From: Amycolatopsis rubida
GTDB lineage: Bacteria > Actinomycetota > Actinomycetes > Mycobacteriales > Pseudonocardiaceae
DNA length: 64,000 nt
Direction: 5' to 3'
Assembly: GCF_900115345.1 (NCBI RefSeq)
Contig: NZ_FOWC01000002.1
Location: forward strand, 496,001-560,000
Under the pieces are notes generated by a model. The model did not search any database, was not told the DNA's origin, and saw only the letters and a list, made by a program, of their open reading frames with translations. The position numbers and the translations under genes are program-made. Every line of letters begins with the position of its first letter. The first letter of the stretch is position 1. Shown one piece after another: positions 22,726 through 29,392 of the stretch.

Positions 22726-23114
22726 GCTGCACCACCCAGCGCGTTCCTCAGCATCCGCAGCTTCTTCTCCGCTTCCCGCGCGCGTGCCTTCCACGCGTCC
22801 CGGTCCGCAGCCAGGGCGTCGATCTGCTCGGCCTTCTCGATCAGATCCGCCAGTGACAGCGAGGAGGCCGCCGTCTTGACGGTCCGCGCGGCACCGCGTC
22901 GTTTCCCGTTGTGCCGATGCAGGTGCGGCCGGATGCTGTTGCGGTTTGCACTGGTGTAGTCGCAGTGCACGCACCCGAAGGCTGTTGTTCCATCAGCCAG
23001 CGTGAGCGTGCGGATCTGCTGCCAGAACACAGCCTTCCCACCCGGGGCGTCGAACGGCGCGCGCGTGGGCTCATCCGACACCACGGCGACGCCGCCGACC
23101 TCAGTTGCAGTCAC
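22722..23114 (-). CDS. C2H2 zinc-finger phage protein
   Basis: A 130-residue protein from a GTG at 23114. Residues 48-68 read CVHCDYTSANRNSIRPHLHR then H, i.e. C-x2-C-x12-H-x3-H with the hydrophobic positions of a classical C2H2 zinc finger. A basic stretch (NGKRRGAARTVK) follows and then a C-terminal leucine-rich coiled coil (ADLIEKAEQIDALAADRD, EKKLRMLRNAL) that could mediate dimerisation. It is probably a nucleic-acid binding regulator. C2H2 fingers are rare in bacteria and phages. It is coupled to the HNH gene upstream. Confidence 0.65.
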   Translation of the reverse strand: MTATEVGGVAVVSDEPTRAPFDAPGGKAVFWQQIRTLTLADGTTAFGCVHCDYTSANRNSIRPHLHRHNGKRRGAARTVKTAASSLSLADLIEKAEQIDALAADRDAWKARAREAEKKLRMLRNALGGAA

Positions 23115-23548
23115 GATGCTTGTCCTTCCTGGACGATGTGATAGGTGGTCGTGTCGTCGGTGATCCGGACGGGTCCCCATTGCCAGTGCTCGAACGGCAC
23201 CTCGGCCGAGTCCTCGTGTGGCTTCACGCACCAACCGCCCACCCGGCCCGCGTCCGGGTTGACTGTGACGAACCGGTGGCACGGGCGGCACAACCTGAGC
23301 CCGTTCGCCGGGTTCCAGCCGCCGCCCTGAGACCGGTTCTTGCGGTGGTGCCAGTCCAGGCGGCCGCCGTTGCCGCACCGCTCGCAGCACTCCGACCGCG
23401 CTTCGAGCGCTTTCTTCCCGTCGTCCTCGGACCACTCCGCGCGGGCGTCCGCCTTCGAGCGACGGCGCGCCTTCAATGGCGCGGTGCGCTTCAGGCCAGC
23501 GCCGCGGGCGAGGAACCCGCGACGTCGCAACGGAGTCCGCCTAAGCAT
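23111..23548 (-). CDS. HNH endonuclease
   Basis: A 145-residue nuclease. The N-terminus is strongly basic (MLRRTPLRRRGFLARGAG). The core has CCERCGNGGRLDWHHRKNRS, WNPANGLRLCRPCHRF, giving the HNH residues and the C4 zinc site. The C-terminus is an extra 45-residue domain with FEHWQWGPVRITDD. It lies next to the annealing protein, so a recombination or DNA-processing role is plausible. Confidence 0.85.
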   Translation of the reverse strand: MLRRTPLRRRGFLARGAGLKRTAPLKARRRSKADARAEWSEDDGKKALEARSECCERCGNGGRLDWHHRKNRSQGGGWNPANGLRLCRPCHRFVTVNPDAGRVGGWCVKPHEDSAEVPFEHWQWGPVRITDDTTTYHIVQEGQAS

Positions 23549-24221
23549 CGGTGCTGCCGATCTTCTGCAAGTGCTGTTGGAACTCCTCCAGCACCTCGGC
23601 CGGGGCGGTCCGGAACTCCCGCTCGCCGCGGCACCATTCGTGGAACGCGCCCGCGATGTCGGCCAGCCTCATCCGCTTCTTCTTGCCGACCGCGAGGATC
23701 AGGTTCCGAAGCTCCGCGGCCCGCTCCTCTGGGCTCAACGAACGCTTCTCAGCAGGCGCGGGCTCGGCGCGGGCGACCGTGTCGGCTGGTTCCTTCTTCC
23801 ACAGGTCCAGCGCCACCCCGAGTCGCATCGCGGCGTTCCGGATCGCGTCGCCGATCAGCTCCTTCACCGCCGCGCGTTTGCCGGGTGCGTCGCCGTAGCC
23901 GATGACGGTCTTCCCGCCGACGGTCATCCGGATCCACAACCCGTTGCTGGCATCGAGGGCGGGCAGGCCGCGCTCGACGAGCGCGAACGGCTCCCACGAC
24001 CAGCCCGGGTCGATCTCAAGCAGCCGCTCGGTGACGTGCGCGTGCCCGACGTAGTCGAGGTGGATGTGCTTGCCCAGGAACCCTTTGCACACCCGGCACT
24101 GCGAGGGTTTGTGCTCGCTGCACGCCCGGTCCGAGCACGCCTTGCAGGTGACGCGCGGCAGCTTCCCGATCTGGCTGTCCTCGAACGGGGCGCGCAGCTT
24201 GCCCAGCATCTCCGGAGTCAC
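23541..24221 (-). CDS. Rad52-like single-strand annealing protein with zinc N-terminus (putative)
   Basis: A 226-residue protein from a GTG at 24221. Residues 20-45 hold CKAC...CSEH...CRVC, a zinc-binding module. The core has HVTERLLEIDPGWSWEPFAL, GLWIRMTVGGKTVIGYGD and AVKELIGDAIRNAAMRLGVA then LDLW, the strand/helix pattern of Rad52/Sak-type annealing proteins (duplex-binding hairpin, then KEL.GDA.R.AA..LG). A helical C-terminus follows. It probably anneals phage DNA during recombination. Assignment is from pattern recognition. Confidence 0.6.
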   Translation of the reverse strand: MTPEMLGKLRAPFEDSQIGKLPRVTCKACSDRACSEHKPSQCRVCKGFLGKHIHLDYVGHAHVTERLLEIDPGWSWEPFALVERGLPALDASNGLWIRMTVGGKTVIGYGDAPGKRAAVKELIGDAIRNAAMRLGVALDLWKKEPADTVARAEPAPAEKRSLSPEERAAELRNLILAVGKKKRMRLADIAGAFHEWCRGEREFRTAPAEVLEEFQQHLQKIGSTDA

Positions 24222-24805
24222 GAAGCATCGCCCCCGGCCTCGATCTCGCCGGCCGGGCGGGCGAGCAGTTCCAGCAGCGCCGCATCGGCGCGCACCAGCG
24301 CGACCACCGACTCCCAGCCGCCCTCGGCCGGAAGGCAAGACACGACCCCGTCCGGTTTACCGACCGACACGCCCGGGACGTCGAGCTCCCCGCCGGGCCC
24401 GGTCGGGACGCCGGTGGTCGCGGACATCCGCTCGACCCGCTTGCGCAGGTCCCGCGACACCACCGTCACCGACTTCACCAGGTGCGGCGCGTGCGTGTAC
24501 AGCGCCTCGTGCACCTCCTGCTCCGACCCGACGACCCGGAACGCGTACTCGGTGTCGTCCGGGTAGTGCTTCGCCGCCCACGCCCCGAACGCGGTCTCGT
24601 CCCGCACCGACGCCGTCACCTTCGGGTCCGACTTGGACACCGTCCCCAGCTTCACCCCGTCCAACGGGGACACCACCGGCCAGCGAGCGCCCTTCGGCAT
24701 CGCCTCCGCCTGCTCCGCGCGGGCCGCGTTGTAGGCGTCGTCGATCCGGTCCTTCAAGTGCTTCAGCGCCGCAACGCGCAGCGCCACCGTGTTCGGGTCG
24801 CTCAC
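24218..24805 (-). CDS. Hypothetical phage protein linked to recombination genes (195 aa)
   Basis: The protein starts MSDPNTVALRVAALKHLKDR and continues IDDAYNAARAEQAEAMPKGA, then LGTVSKSDPKVTASVRDETA, a helical middle and a Pro/Gly-rich C-terminus ending AGGDAS. The basic KGARWPVVSPLDGVKLGTVSKS segment resembles a group of actinophage proteins always found next to annealing proteins. It may be a partner of the annealing protein. The stop overlaps the next start (GTGA). Confidence 0.55.
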   Translation of the reverse strand: MSDPNTVALRVAALKHLKDRIDDAYNAARAEQAEAMPKGARWPVVSPLDGVKLGTVSKSDPKVTASVRDETAFGAWAAKHYPDDTEYAFRVVGSEQEVHEALYTHAPHLVKSVTVVSRDLRKRVERMSATTGVPTGPGGELDVPGVSVGKPDGVVSCLPAEGGWESVVALVRADAALLELLARPAGEIEAGGDAS

Positions 24806-25038
24806 GAGGACACCGCCGCGTTGTCGTCTGACGTCCCGAACTCGCCGCCGGTCCAGATGTGCAGCAGGTTCTGGACCCTCCGATACGTGTCGCGCTCGTC
24901 CTCCGCGCTGCGCTTGTTGGACGGCGTCTCGTACTTCTCGACCAGCCGCACGGCCCGCTGTTCGTTCTTCTTCAGCTCGTCAGCGAAGGTGCTGATGTTC
25001 TGGCGCAGCAGCCGCAACTCGTTTTCTGCCTGGCTCAC
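24802..25038 (-). CDS. Small coiled-coil phage protein (78 aa)
   Basis: Almost entirely helical: MSQAENELRLLRQNISTFAD, ELKKNEQRAVRLVEKYETPS, DERDTYRRVQNLLHIW. It ends with a short acidic tail. No family recognised. ATGA overlap with the upstream gene. Confidence 0.55.
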   Translation of the reverse strand: MSQAENELRLLRQNISTFADELKKNEQRAVRLVEKYETPSNKRSAEDERDTYRRVQNLLHIWTGGEFGTSDDNAAVSS

Positions 25039-25289
25039 AGGGTTCCTCCAATGCGTCCGGCCCCAGCGTGCTGCGCGACGAGCCTCAGATAGGTGTTCTT
25101 GAACTGGTCGACGGTCGACGCGTGCGCGGCCGTGACCGCGTCCACGAACTCGGCGGAGCTGACGTACGGCTCGTCTTCCGGTGCCCGCGCGGTGATCCCG
25201 GCGTAGAAGTCCTCGACCCGGTGCACGAACACGCTGCGCCGGTCGATCTCCGCCAACTGGGCGCGCACCGCCGCTTCGTCGGCGGTCAC
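25035..25289 (-). CDS. Small helical phage protein (84 aa)
   Basis: Helical segments MTADEAAVRAQLAEIDRRSV, SAEFVDAVTAAHASTVDQFK and TYLRLVAQHAGAGRI are separated by an acidic loop. No function or family recognised. Coupled to both neighbours. Confidence 0.55.
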   Translation of the reverse strand: MTADEAAVRAQLAEIDRRSVFVHRVEDFYAGITARAPEDEPYVSSAEFVDAVTAAHASTVDQFKNTYLRLVAQHAGAGRIGGTL

Positions 25290-25588
25290 CGGTTGATCAC
25301 CTCACTGGCCGCGTCGGCGAGCGACTCCTTGAAACCGGCGAACATCGCGACCACGTTCCCGGCCGACTCCTCCAGCTGGCGGATCGCGCCGTGCACGTCC
25401 TCCGAGTTCTGCTGCAACCGGGCGTTGACCGCCGACTGGTCGCCGAGCAACGCCAGCACCTGCCCAGCCGATTCGGCCTGCGCCACGTGCAACTGCTCCG
25501 CCAGGCCCCTCACCTGCTCGGCCTGTCCGACCGGGACTGTCCCGCTGATGGCCATCAGCTGCGCGGCGATGTCCTGAAGGCTGCTCAT
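25286..25588 (-). CDS. Helical phage protein (100 aa)
   Basis: The ATG at 25588 has GGAAGGAA upstream. The whole chain is amphipathic helix: MSSLQDIAAQLMAISGTVPV, AEQVRGLAEQLHVAQAESAG, VHGAIRQLEESAGNVVAMFA and a final ESLADAASEVINR. It could be a coiled-coil assembly factor or holin-unrelated membrane-peripheral protein; there is no transmembrane segment. Function unknown. Confidence 0.55.
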   Translation of the reverse strand: MSSLQDIAAQLMAISGTVPVGQAEQVRGLAEQLHVAQAESAGQVLALLGDQSAVNARLQQNSEDVHGAIRQLEESAGNVVAMFAGFKESLADAASEVINR

Positions 25589-25628
25589 GATCTGTTCGTT
25601 CCTTCCGAAAGGATGTGGGTGCGCACGG

Positions 25629-25748
25629 TCAGCGCGCGATGGCATGAAGCAAGTAGGGATTGGCGAATCCGACGGGCACGACGACCAGGCACACCGCGAC
25701 AGCGGCAGCGAGGACAGCGCGCACGAGCGCTCGGCGGAGGAGGTTCAC
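25629..25748 (-). CDS. 39-residue single-pass membrane microprotein
   Basis: From a GTG at 25748 overlapping the preceding stop. NLLRRALVRAVLAAAVAVCL plus VVVPVGFA forms a positively charged N-terminus and one hydrophobic segment, followed by NPYLLHAIAR. It could be a membrane anchor or a cleaved signal-like peptide. Its existence is supported by the translational overlap and by its place behind two other membrane protein genes. Confidence 0.5.
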   Translation of the reverse strand: MNLLRRALVRAVLAAAVAVCLVVVPVGFANPYLLHAIAR

Positions 25749-26038
25749 AGCGGCACCGACTCGACGTCAGCGGCCCACGCGCGCAACAGTCCGCCGAGTT
25801 CGTCGTCAGCGACGACCGCCTCCTCGACCTCGTCCCGTTTGCGGTAGGCGTGCCAGGCGAGCAGGAAAGCGCCGTACGCCAACACGATCAGCCCGGCCGC
25901 AATCGCGAGGAGCGTGCCGTCGCCGGTGATCCGGAAGCTGTGCGCCGGGCCGGTCTGCTCGACCAGCGCCGCCGGAGCGACGTACACCAGCACCGCGAGC
26001 GTGATCACGAGCAGCGCCGAGGCTGCGCGGCGCTTCAC
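25745..26038 (-). CDS. Two-pass membrane protein (97 aa)
   Basis: Starts with GTG at 26038 (GTGA overlap). Hydrophobic segments are ASALLVITLAVLVYVAPAAL (residues 6-25) and LLAIAAGLIVLAYGAFLLAW (about 43-62), followed by a cytoplasmic acidic tail (HAYRKRDEVEEAVVADDELG). No known holin or exclusion family is recognised. It could be involved in superinfection exclusion or membrane attachment; this is inference from topology and early-operon position. Confidence 0.55.
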   Translation of the reverse strand: MKRRAASALLVITLAVLVYVAPAALVEQTGPAHSFRITGDGTLLAIAAGLIVLAYGAFLLAWHAYRKRDEVEEAVVADDELGGLLRAWAADVESVPL

Positions 26039-26397
26039 CGTTTCACCGCCGTGTCGTCCGGGCCGCACCGGCGGTTGCCCATCGTGCGGCAGTCCCAGCA
26101 CGGCTCGTCCTCGTTGCACTGCACCGACACCGGGGCCCGTTCCGGCGTGCCGTGGACCGGCTTGCACCCGACCAAACCGGCCAGGGCAGCGACCGCGGTG
26201 ACAGCGACGATCCCGGCGAAACCCAGCCGCTCGCCGAGCGTCTGGAGCTTCCCCGACCTGCCGCCCTTCGGGTTCTCCTTGTTGCTCTGCTTCGGTTCCG
26301 GCGCGGTCTTCTCCGCCTTCTTCGGGCGCGGGGCCTCGGCCTCAACGACCTCGTCGATCCACATCGACGCTTCGCGGATCTTCTTCAGGAACGGCAT
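26035..26397 (-). CDS. Single-pass membrane protein with Cys-rich external tail (120 aa)
   Basis: Residues 1-57 are cytoplasmic and highly charged (PRPKKAEKTAPEPKQSNKEN). Residues 58-78 form one hydrophobic span (LGFAGIVAVTAVAALAGLVG) ending directly at a Cys. The outer tail has CNEDEPCWDCRTMGNRRCG, five Cys. The span-Cys junction resembles a lipobox, but the long N-terminus is atypical for lipoproteins. ATGA overlap upstream. Function unknown. Confidence 0.55.
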   Translation of the reverse strand: MPFLKKIREASMWIDEVVEAEAPRPKKAEKTAPEPKQSNKENPKGGRSGKLQTLGERLGFAGIVAVTAVAALAGLVGCKPVHGTPERAPVSVQCNEDEPCWDCRTMGNRRCGPDDTAVKR

Positions 26398-26807
26398 CAC
26401 TCGCACACCTCGACCTCGACGAGCCGGTGCGGACCGGCCTCGATCAGCGCCTGCCGCACCGCGCCCGTACGCGGGTTGACCGCGCACCGGTGGCACACCT
26501 CGACCGCGAACAACGGCTTGAGGTCCTCCCGATCCGGGTCGGGGTCGCCGCACACCCGCACCGTCGCCAGCTCCGGCCGCGCCGGAGCGCACCAGGTGCA
26601 CGCGCCGGGCGTGAAATGCGGATCGATCATCACTCGCAGCGCGCCGTGCATCTGCTCGGCGACCGCCTCTATCTCCGCCACCCGGTCGCCGACCGGCGCG
26701 AGCAGTGCCCAGCTCGCCGGGGTCGCCTCAACCGGGCGGCGACGGCCGTGCAGCCACGCGCCGAGCGTCTGGCGGCATCGCTGCCGGGTAGTCTGTGCCG
26801 TGATCAT
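26397..26807 (-). CDS. Zinc-binding hypothetical phage protein (136 aa)
   Basis: The ATG at 26807 follows GAGGTACCTCCG. A basic N-terminal part (QTTRQRCRQTLGAWLHGRRR) is followed by CTWCAPARPELATVRVCG and CHRCAVNPRTGAVRQ, giving a four-Cys zinc site in the C-terminal half. It is the first gene after the hairpins at 26830-26918, so it may have its own promoter there. Function unknown. Confidence 0.5.
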   Translation of the reverse strand: MITAQTTRQRCRQTLGAWLHGRRRPVEATPASWALLAPVGDRVAEIEAVAEQMHGALRVMIDPHFTPGACTWCAPARPELATVRVCGDPDPDREDLKPLFAVEVCHRCAVNPRTGAVRQALIEAGPHRLVEVEVCE

Positions 26808-26829
26808 CGGAGGTACCTCTCCTTTGGTT

Positions 26830-26918
26830 GGCCCGTCCCGCGTTGCACCGTGGGGCGGGCGTTTCTTCTTGGGTGGGGATCCGGCGGGCCGAGGTGCTGG
26901 GGTCACCCGGCCCGCCGG
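26830..26918. terminator. Two hairpins after the antirepressor gene
   Basis: A perfect 10-bp stem (CCGGCGGGCC at 26881-26890 with 26909-26918) begins 4 nt downstream of the antirepressor stop on the minus strand. A second stem (GCCCGTCCC at 26831 with GGGGCGGGC near 26852-26860) follows and has a T-rich flank on its plus-strand side. Together they can attenuate transcription between the antirepressor and the long early operon. Confidence 0.6.
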
Positions 26919-26921
26919 AAG

Positions 26922-27674
26922 TCAGGCAGCGAGCAGCAGCGGGCCGGAGCCGCCGAGCCGCTTGTGCAGCTCCTGCAAGCCCTTCACCGTCACGCGAACC
27001 TGCGGAGGATCGATCACGATCTCGCCGGTGCGCGGGTGCTTGTGCTTCTTCGGGATCGAGGCCAGGCGGCCGTTTTCGATCTGGTCCTGGTACGCCTCCC
27101 AACGACCGTGGCCGTTGCGGAAGAGCCAGCCCTGGCGGTGCATGTAGTCGAAGAGGCGATCCCGCCCCGTCTTGATCGACGGATCACGCGAAAGGATCTT
27201 CGCCGCGCCAGCGACGTCGAGGTCGCCCTCACCGGAGGCCAGGGTGTTCCATGCGTGCGCAGCCGGTTCCAGCTCGGCGTTACGACGGAGCGCCGCGACG
27301 TACCGCTCGGCCATCTCCAGCTCCGACATCGGCCGCTCCCGCGTGTCGACCACCCCGGTCTCCCGCAACTGGCGCAGGATCGCCTTCACCCGCGACTTCA
27401 GCGTCTTCGCCGACGGGAGCGTCGAACGGAAGATCAGCTCCCAGATCCCGTCCTCGAAGATGACGGAAACGCGCTGGTCGCCCCCAGGGGTACTCACGAT
27501 CTGAGTACCCTTCTCGTCCTCGTCGAGGACGCGGACGGCGTTCGCCGCGTCGCGGTAGCCCATCGCCTTCGCGAACGGACCGGCCACCACGAACGCGCGG
27601 CCGTCCTCGGCGAGACCGAAGTGCTCGACCGCCAAGCCGTCACCGGCAGCGGTGAAGATGTCCAACTCGGACAC
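26922..27674 (-). CDS. Phage antirepressor (Bro-N domain with KilA-C-like C-terminus)
   Basis: A 250-residue protein from a GTG at 27674 with AAAGGAGAT ahead. The Bro-N domain covers about 1-115: GRAFVVAGPFAKAMGYRDAA, ANAVRVLDEDEKGTQIVSTP, then VIFEDGIWELIFRSTLPSAK and FK-like RVKAILRQLRETG. A helical linker and a KilAC-like DNA-binding region follow (AAKILSRDPSIKTGRDRLFD, MHRQGWLFRNGHGRWEAYQD). Such proteins counteract phage repressors. Position just after the Cro-like and HTH genes is typical. Confidence 0.85.
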   Translation of the reverse strand: MSELDIFTAAGDGLAVEHFGLAEDGRAFVVAGPFAKAMGYRDAANAVRVLDEDEKGTQIVSTPGGDQRVSVIFEDGIWELIFRSTLPSAKTLKSRVKAILRQLRETGVVDTRERPMSELEMAERYVAALRRNAELEPAAHAWNTLASGEGDLDVAGAAKILSRDPSIKTGRDRLFDYMHRQGWLFRNGHGRWEAYQDQIENGRLASIPKKHKHPRTGEIVIDPPQVRVTVKGLQELHKRLGGSGPLLLAA

Positions 27675-27700
27675 TGTGATCTCCTTTCGACGGCTGGGGT

Positions 27701-27916
27701 TCAGGCGACGCGGCGGAGGTGCTTGCGGCAGCCGCACGCGGGCTCGCCAGGCATGCCGCGCATCCACGCCTCGACCGCGGCGCGGAGGACGGACCAGCGA
27801 CCGCGACGCTTCTTCTGGTGGCCGTGTAGCTCGCCGCTTTCGAGCGCCTTGTAGACCGTCATCGGGTGCCGGTCGTACTCGGCGGCGACCTGGTGCGGGG
27901 TCATCCAGTCGCTCAC
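27701..27916 (-). CDS. Excisionase-type helix-turn-helix protein
   Basis: A 71-residue protein from a GTG at 27916 (GTGA overlap). SDWMTPHQVAAEYDRHPMTV then YKALESGELHGHQKKRRGRW and SVLRAAVEAWMRG is the excisionase/MerR-like winged HTH used by phage Xis proteins. The tail CGCRKHLRRVA adds two Cys and basic residues. It is a good candidate for the recombination directionality factor of the integrase, though it lies 1.5 kb from it. Confidence 0.75.
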   Translation of the reverse strand: MSDWMTPHQVAAEYDRHPMTVYKALESGELHGHQKKRRGRWSVLRAAVEAWMRGMPGEPACGCRKHLRRVA

Positions 27917-28239
27917 GCCGCCACCCGCTTCGGGCCGGTCGACTTCTCCTGGTCCTGTCGCTTCGTCGGCCCGGTCGACTCTTCCTTCCGCTCGGTCTCC
28001 TTCGCACCGCGAGCGCCGCGGCGTCCGTCCCCGACGGTCTCGAGGACGATCTCGGTGACGGGAAGCGCGAGGCCGCGGGCGATCCGATGCGACATGTGCC
28101 GGGAGCACAGGTCGCTGTTGTTGCGGAGGTTGCGGAAGTAGCCGTCGGAGATCTCTTCACGGCCGGCGAACTCTTTCGGGGTGACCCCCAGTTCGGCGAG
28201 CCGCTCGTCGATTCGCGGGCCGTTCAATCGATCTGGCAT
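27913..28239 (-). CDS. Cro-like early regulator
   Basis: A 108-residue protein from the ATG at 28239. MPDRLNGPRIDERLAELGVT, PKEFAGREEISDGYFRNLRN and SRHMSHRIARGLALP form an XRE-type HTH domain. The C-terminal 50 residues are low-complexity and charged (ARGAKETERKEESTGPTKRQ). It is the first gene left of the divergent control region with seven TTCTGCGA-type sites, so it is the likely Cro counterpart of the repressor at 28418. Confidence 0.7.
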   Translation of the reverse strand: MPDRLNGPRIDERLAELGVTPKEFAGREEISDGYFRNLRNNSDLCSRHMSHRIARGLALPVTEIVLETVGDGRRGARGAKETERKEESTGPTKRQDQEKSTGPKRVAA

Positions 28240-28417
28240 GCGTAGAGACTCGCAGAACCTCGCAGAGGTGTCAAGCAGAACATCGCAGTTATACGTTGTC
28301 TTGCTTTCTTCTGCGAGTTTCTGTAGCTTCTGCGGCATGGCGAGACGAAGAACGGCAGGGAGCAGGCCCAGGTCGAGGGCTTCGCGCCGGTGTCAAGGTC
28401 TGCGATATTCTGCGCGA
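28240..28417. promoter_or_regulatory. Divergent repressor/Cro operator region
   Basis: Between the Cro-like and repressor genes the octamer TTCTGCGA or its complement TCGCAGAA recurs: 28250, 28260, 28283 (partial), 28309, 28328, 28399 and 28408. Two copies lie in the spacer of a minus-strand promoter starting with TTGACA (28273-28268), just before the ATG at 28239. On the plus strand GATATT at 28404-28409 is a -10 candidate 8 nt before the GTG at 28418. This is the probable lysis-lysogeny switch. Confidence 0.7.
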
Positions 28418-28855
28418 GTGACGCTCCGCCGGAAGGAACTCGGCGCGCTCGTTCGCAATGAACGAGTCCGCCGGGGCATGCGGTCCCAGCCCGCCCTCGC
28501 CAAGCGGGCAGGCATCAGCGCCCGCAGGGTCAGCGACGTGGAACGCGGCGAATATGCTGGCGCGAAGACTTTCGACGCGATCGAATCGGCACTCGACTGG
28601 CCGAAGCGGAGCATGCAGGCGTACCTCGATGGCGGTCCGGAGCCGACGGCGACAGCGCCGGAAGAACCGCGCCACGAGTGGTCCGCCTCCGAACGCGCCC
28701 GCATGCGAGACATGTCGATGGCCGAGGTGCAGGAGACTCACGACATTTTCCGGCGCCGGTCGGAATATCTGGCCGACGTGTGGCTGCGCGAGGTGATGCG
28801 CGTCAAAGCCGAGGCCGAGACCAAAATGGATAGTCAGCCGAACACGGAGCGTTAG
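28418..28855 (+). CDS. Phage repressor (XRE-family, CI-like)
   Basis: A 145-residue protein. TLRRKELGALVRNERVRRGM, RSQPALAKRAGISARRVSDV and ERGEYAGAKTFDAIESALDW form the XRE HTH. The C-terminal half is a charged helical region (SASERARMRDMSMAEVQETH) without a LexA/CI-type peptidase, so induction would not be by RecA-stimulated self-cleavage. The GTG at 28418 is favoured as a leaderless start with a site overlapping it; the same frame is open upstream from an ATG at 28338. Confidence 0.75.
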   Translation: MTLRRKELGALVRNERVRRGMRSQPALAKRAGISARRVSDVERGEYAGAKTFDAIESALDWPKRSMQAYLDGGPEPTATAPEEPRHEWSASERARMRDMSMAEVQETHDIFRRRSEYLADVWLREVMRVKAEAETKMDSQPNTER

Positions 28856-29027
28856 CAACCACACTGGCCCCCAATCGAGGCACCTACCTGCGGCGTTACA
28901 TGATTCGGCCGTTCAAGTGAACTGCCCGCTCGGCACATCGCAGGCTGTTAACGCACGCTCTGTGATCAGCGACGTATGGGCACATACGTTCGATTGCATT
29001 GACAATGCCTGCCTACAGGGGGCTGTT

Positions 29028-29360
29028 TTGATCCAGAAACCGCAGAGCTGGCGGCCATCCACCACGCTTCTCGCGACCTGCACCGCACTCGCGTTGACCG
29101 CAGCCCTGGTAGTGCTGCTGGTCCCCAACCTCGGCAACGACTCGACGCCGACCGCGCTCTTCGTCGCCGCGGCCAGCGCCGCGCTCGCATGGATCTGGCG
29201 CATGCACCTGCATCGCGTCGCAGCCGAGCAGCGTGCCGACGAAGCGCTAATCGCGAGGCTGCGCTGCGCCCACGACGAGGAACGCCGCCGAGAGGAGGAA
29301 GCGTTCCGCGAGATCACGAGGCACTTCGACGAAGGAGATCACTTGCATGGCATGGACTAG
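29028..29360 (+). CDS. Two-pass membrane protein next to integrase
   Basis: About 110 residues if started at the TTG at 29028, which has AGGGGG 6 nt upstream; the frame is open to an ATG at 28917. Two hydrophobic segments are seen (TTLLATCTALALTAALVVLL and TALFVAAASAALAWIWRM), followed by a charged coiled-coil tail (DEERRREEEAFREITRHFDE). The position between repressor and integrase, in the same direction as the repressor, is that of lysogenic-conversion or superinfection-exclusion genes. This role is inference. Confidence 0.5.
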   Translation: MIQKPQSWRPSTTLLATCTALALTAALVVLLVPNLGNDSTPTALFVAAASAALAWIWRMHLHRVAAEQRADEALIARLRCAHDEERRREEEAFREITRHFDEGDHLHGMD

Positions 29361-29392
29361 AACGGGTCGGTTCGAGCAGAGCGGGGGCATCG

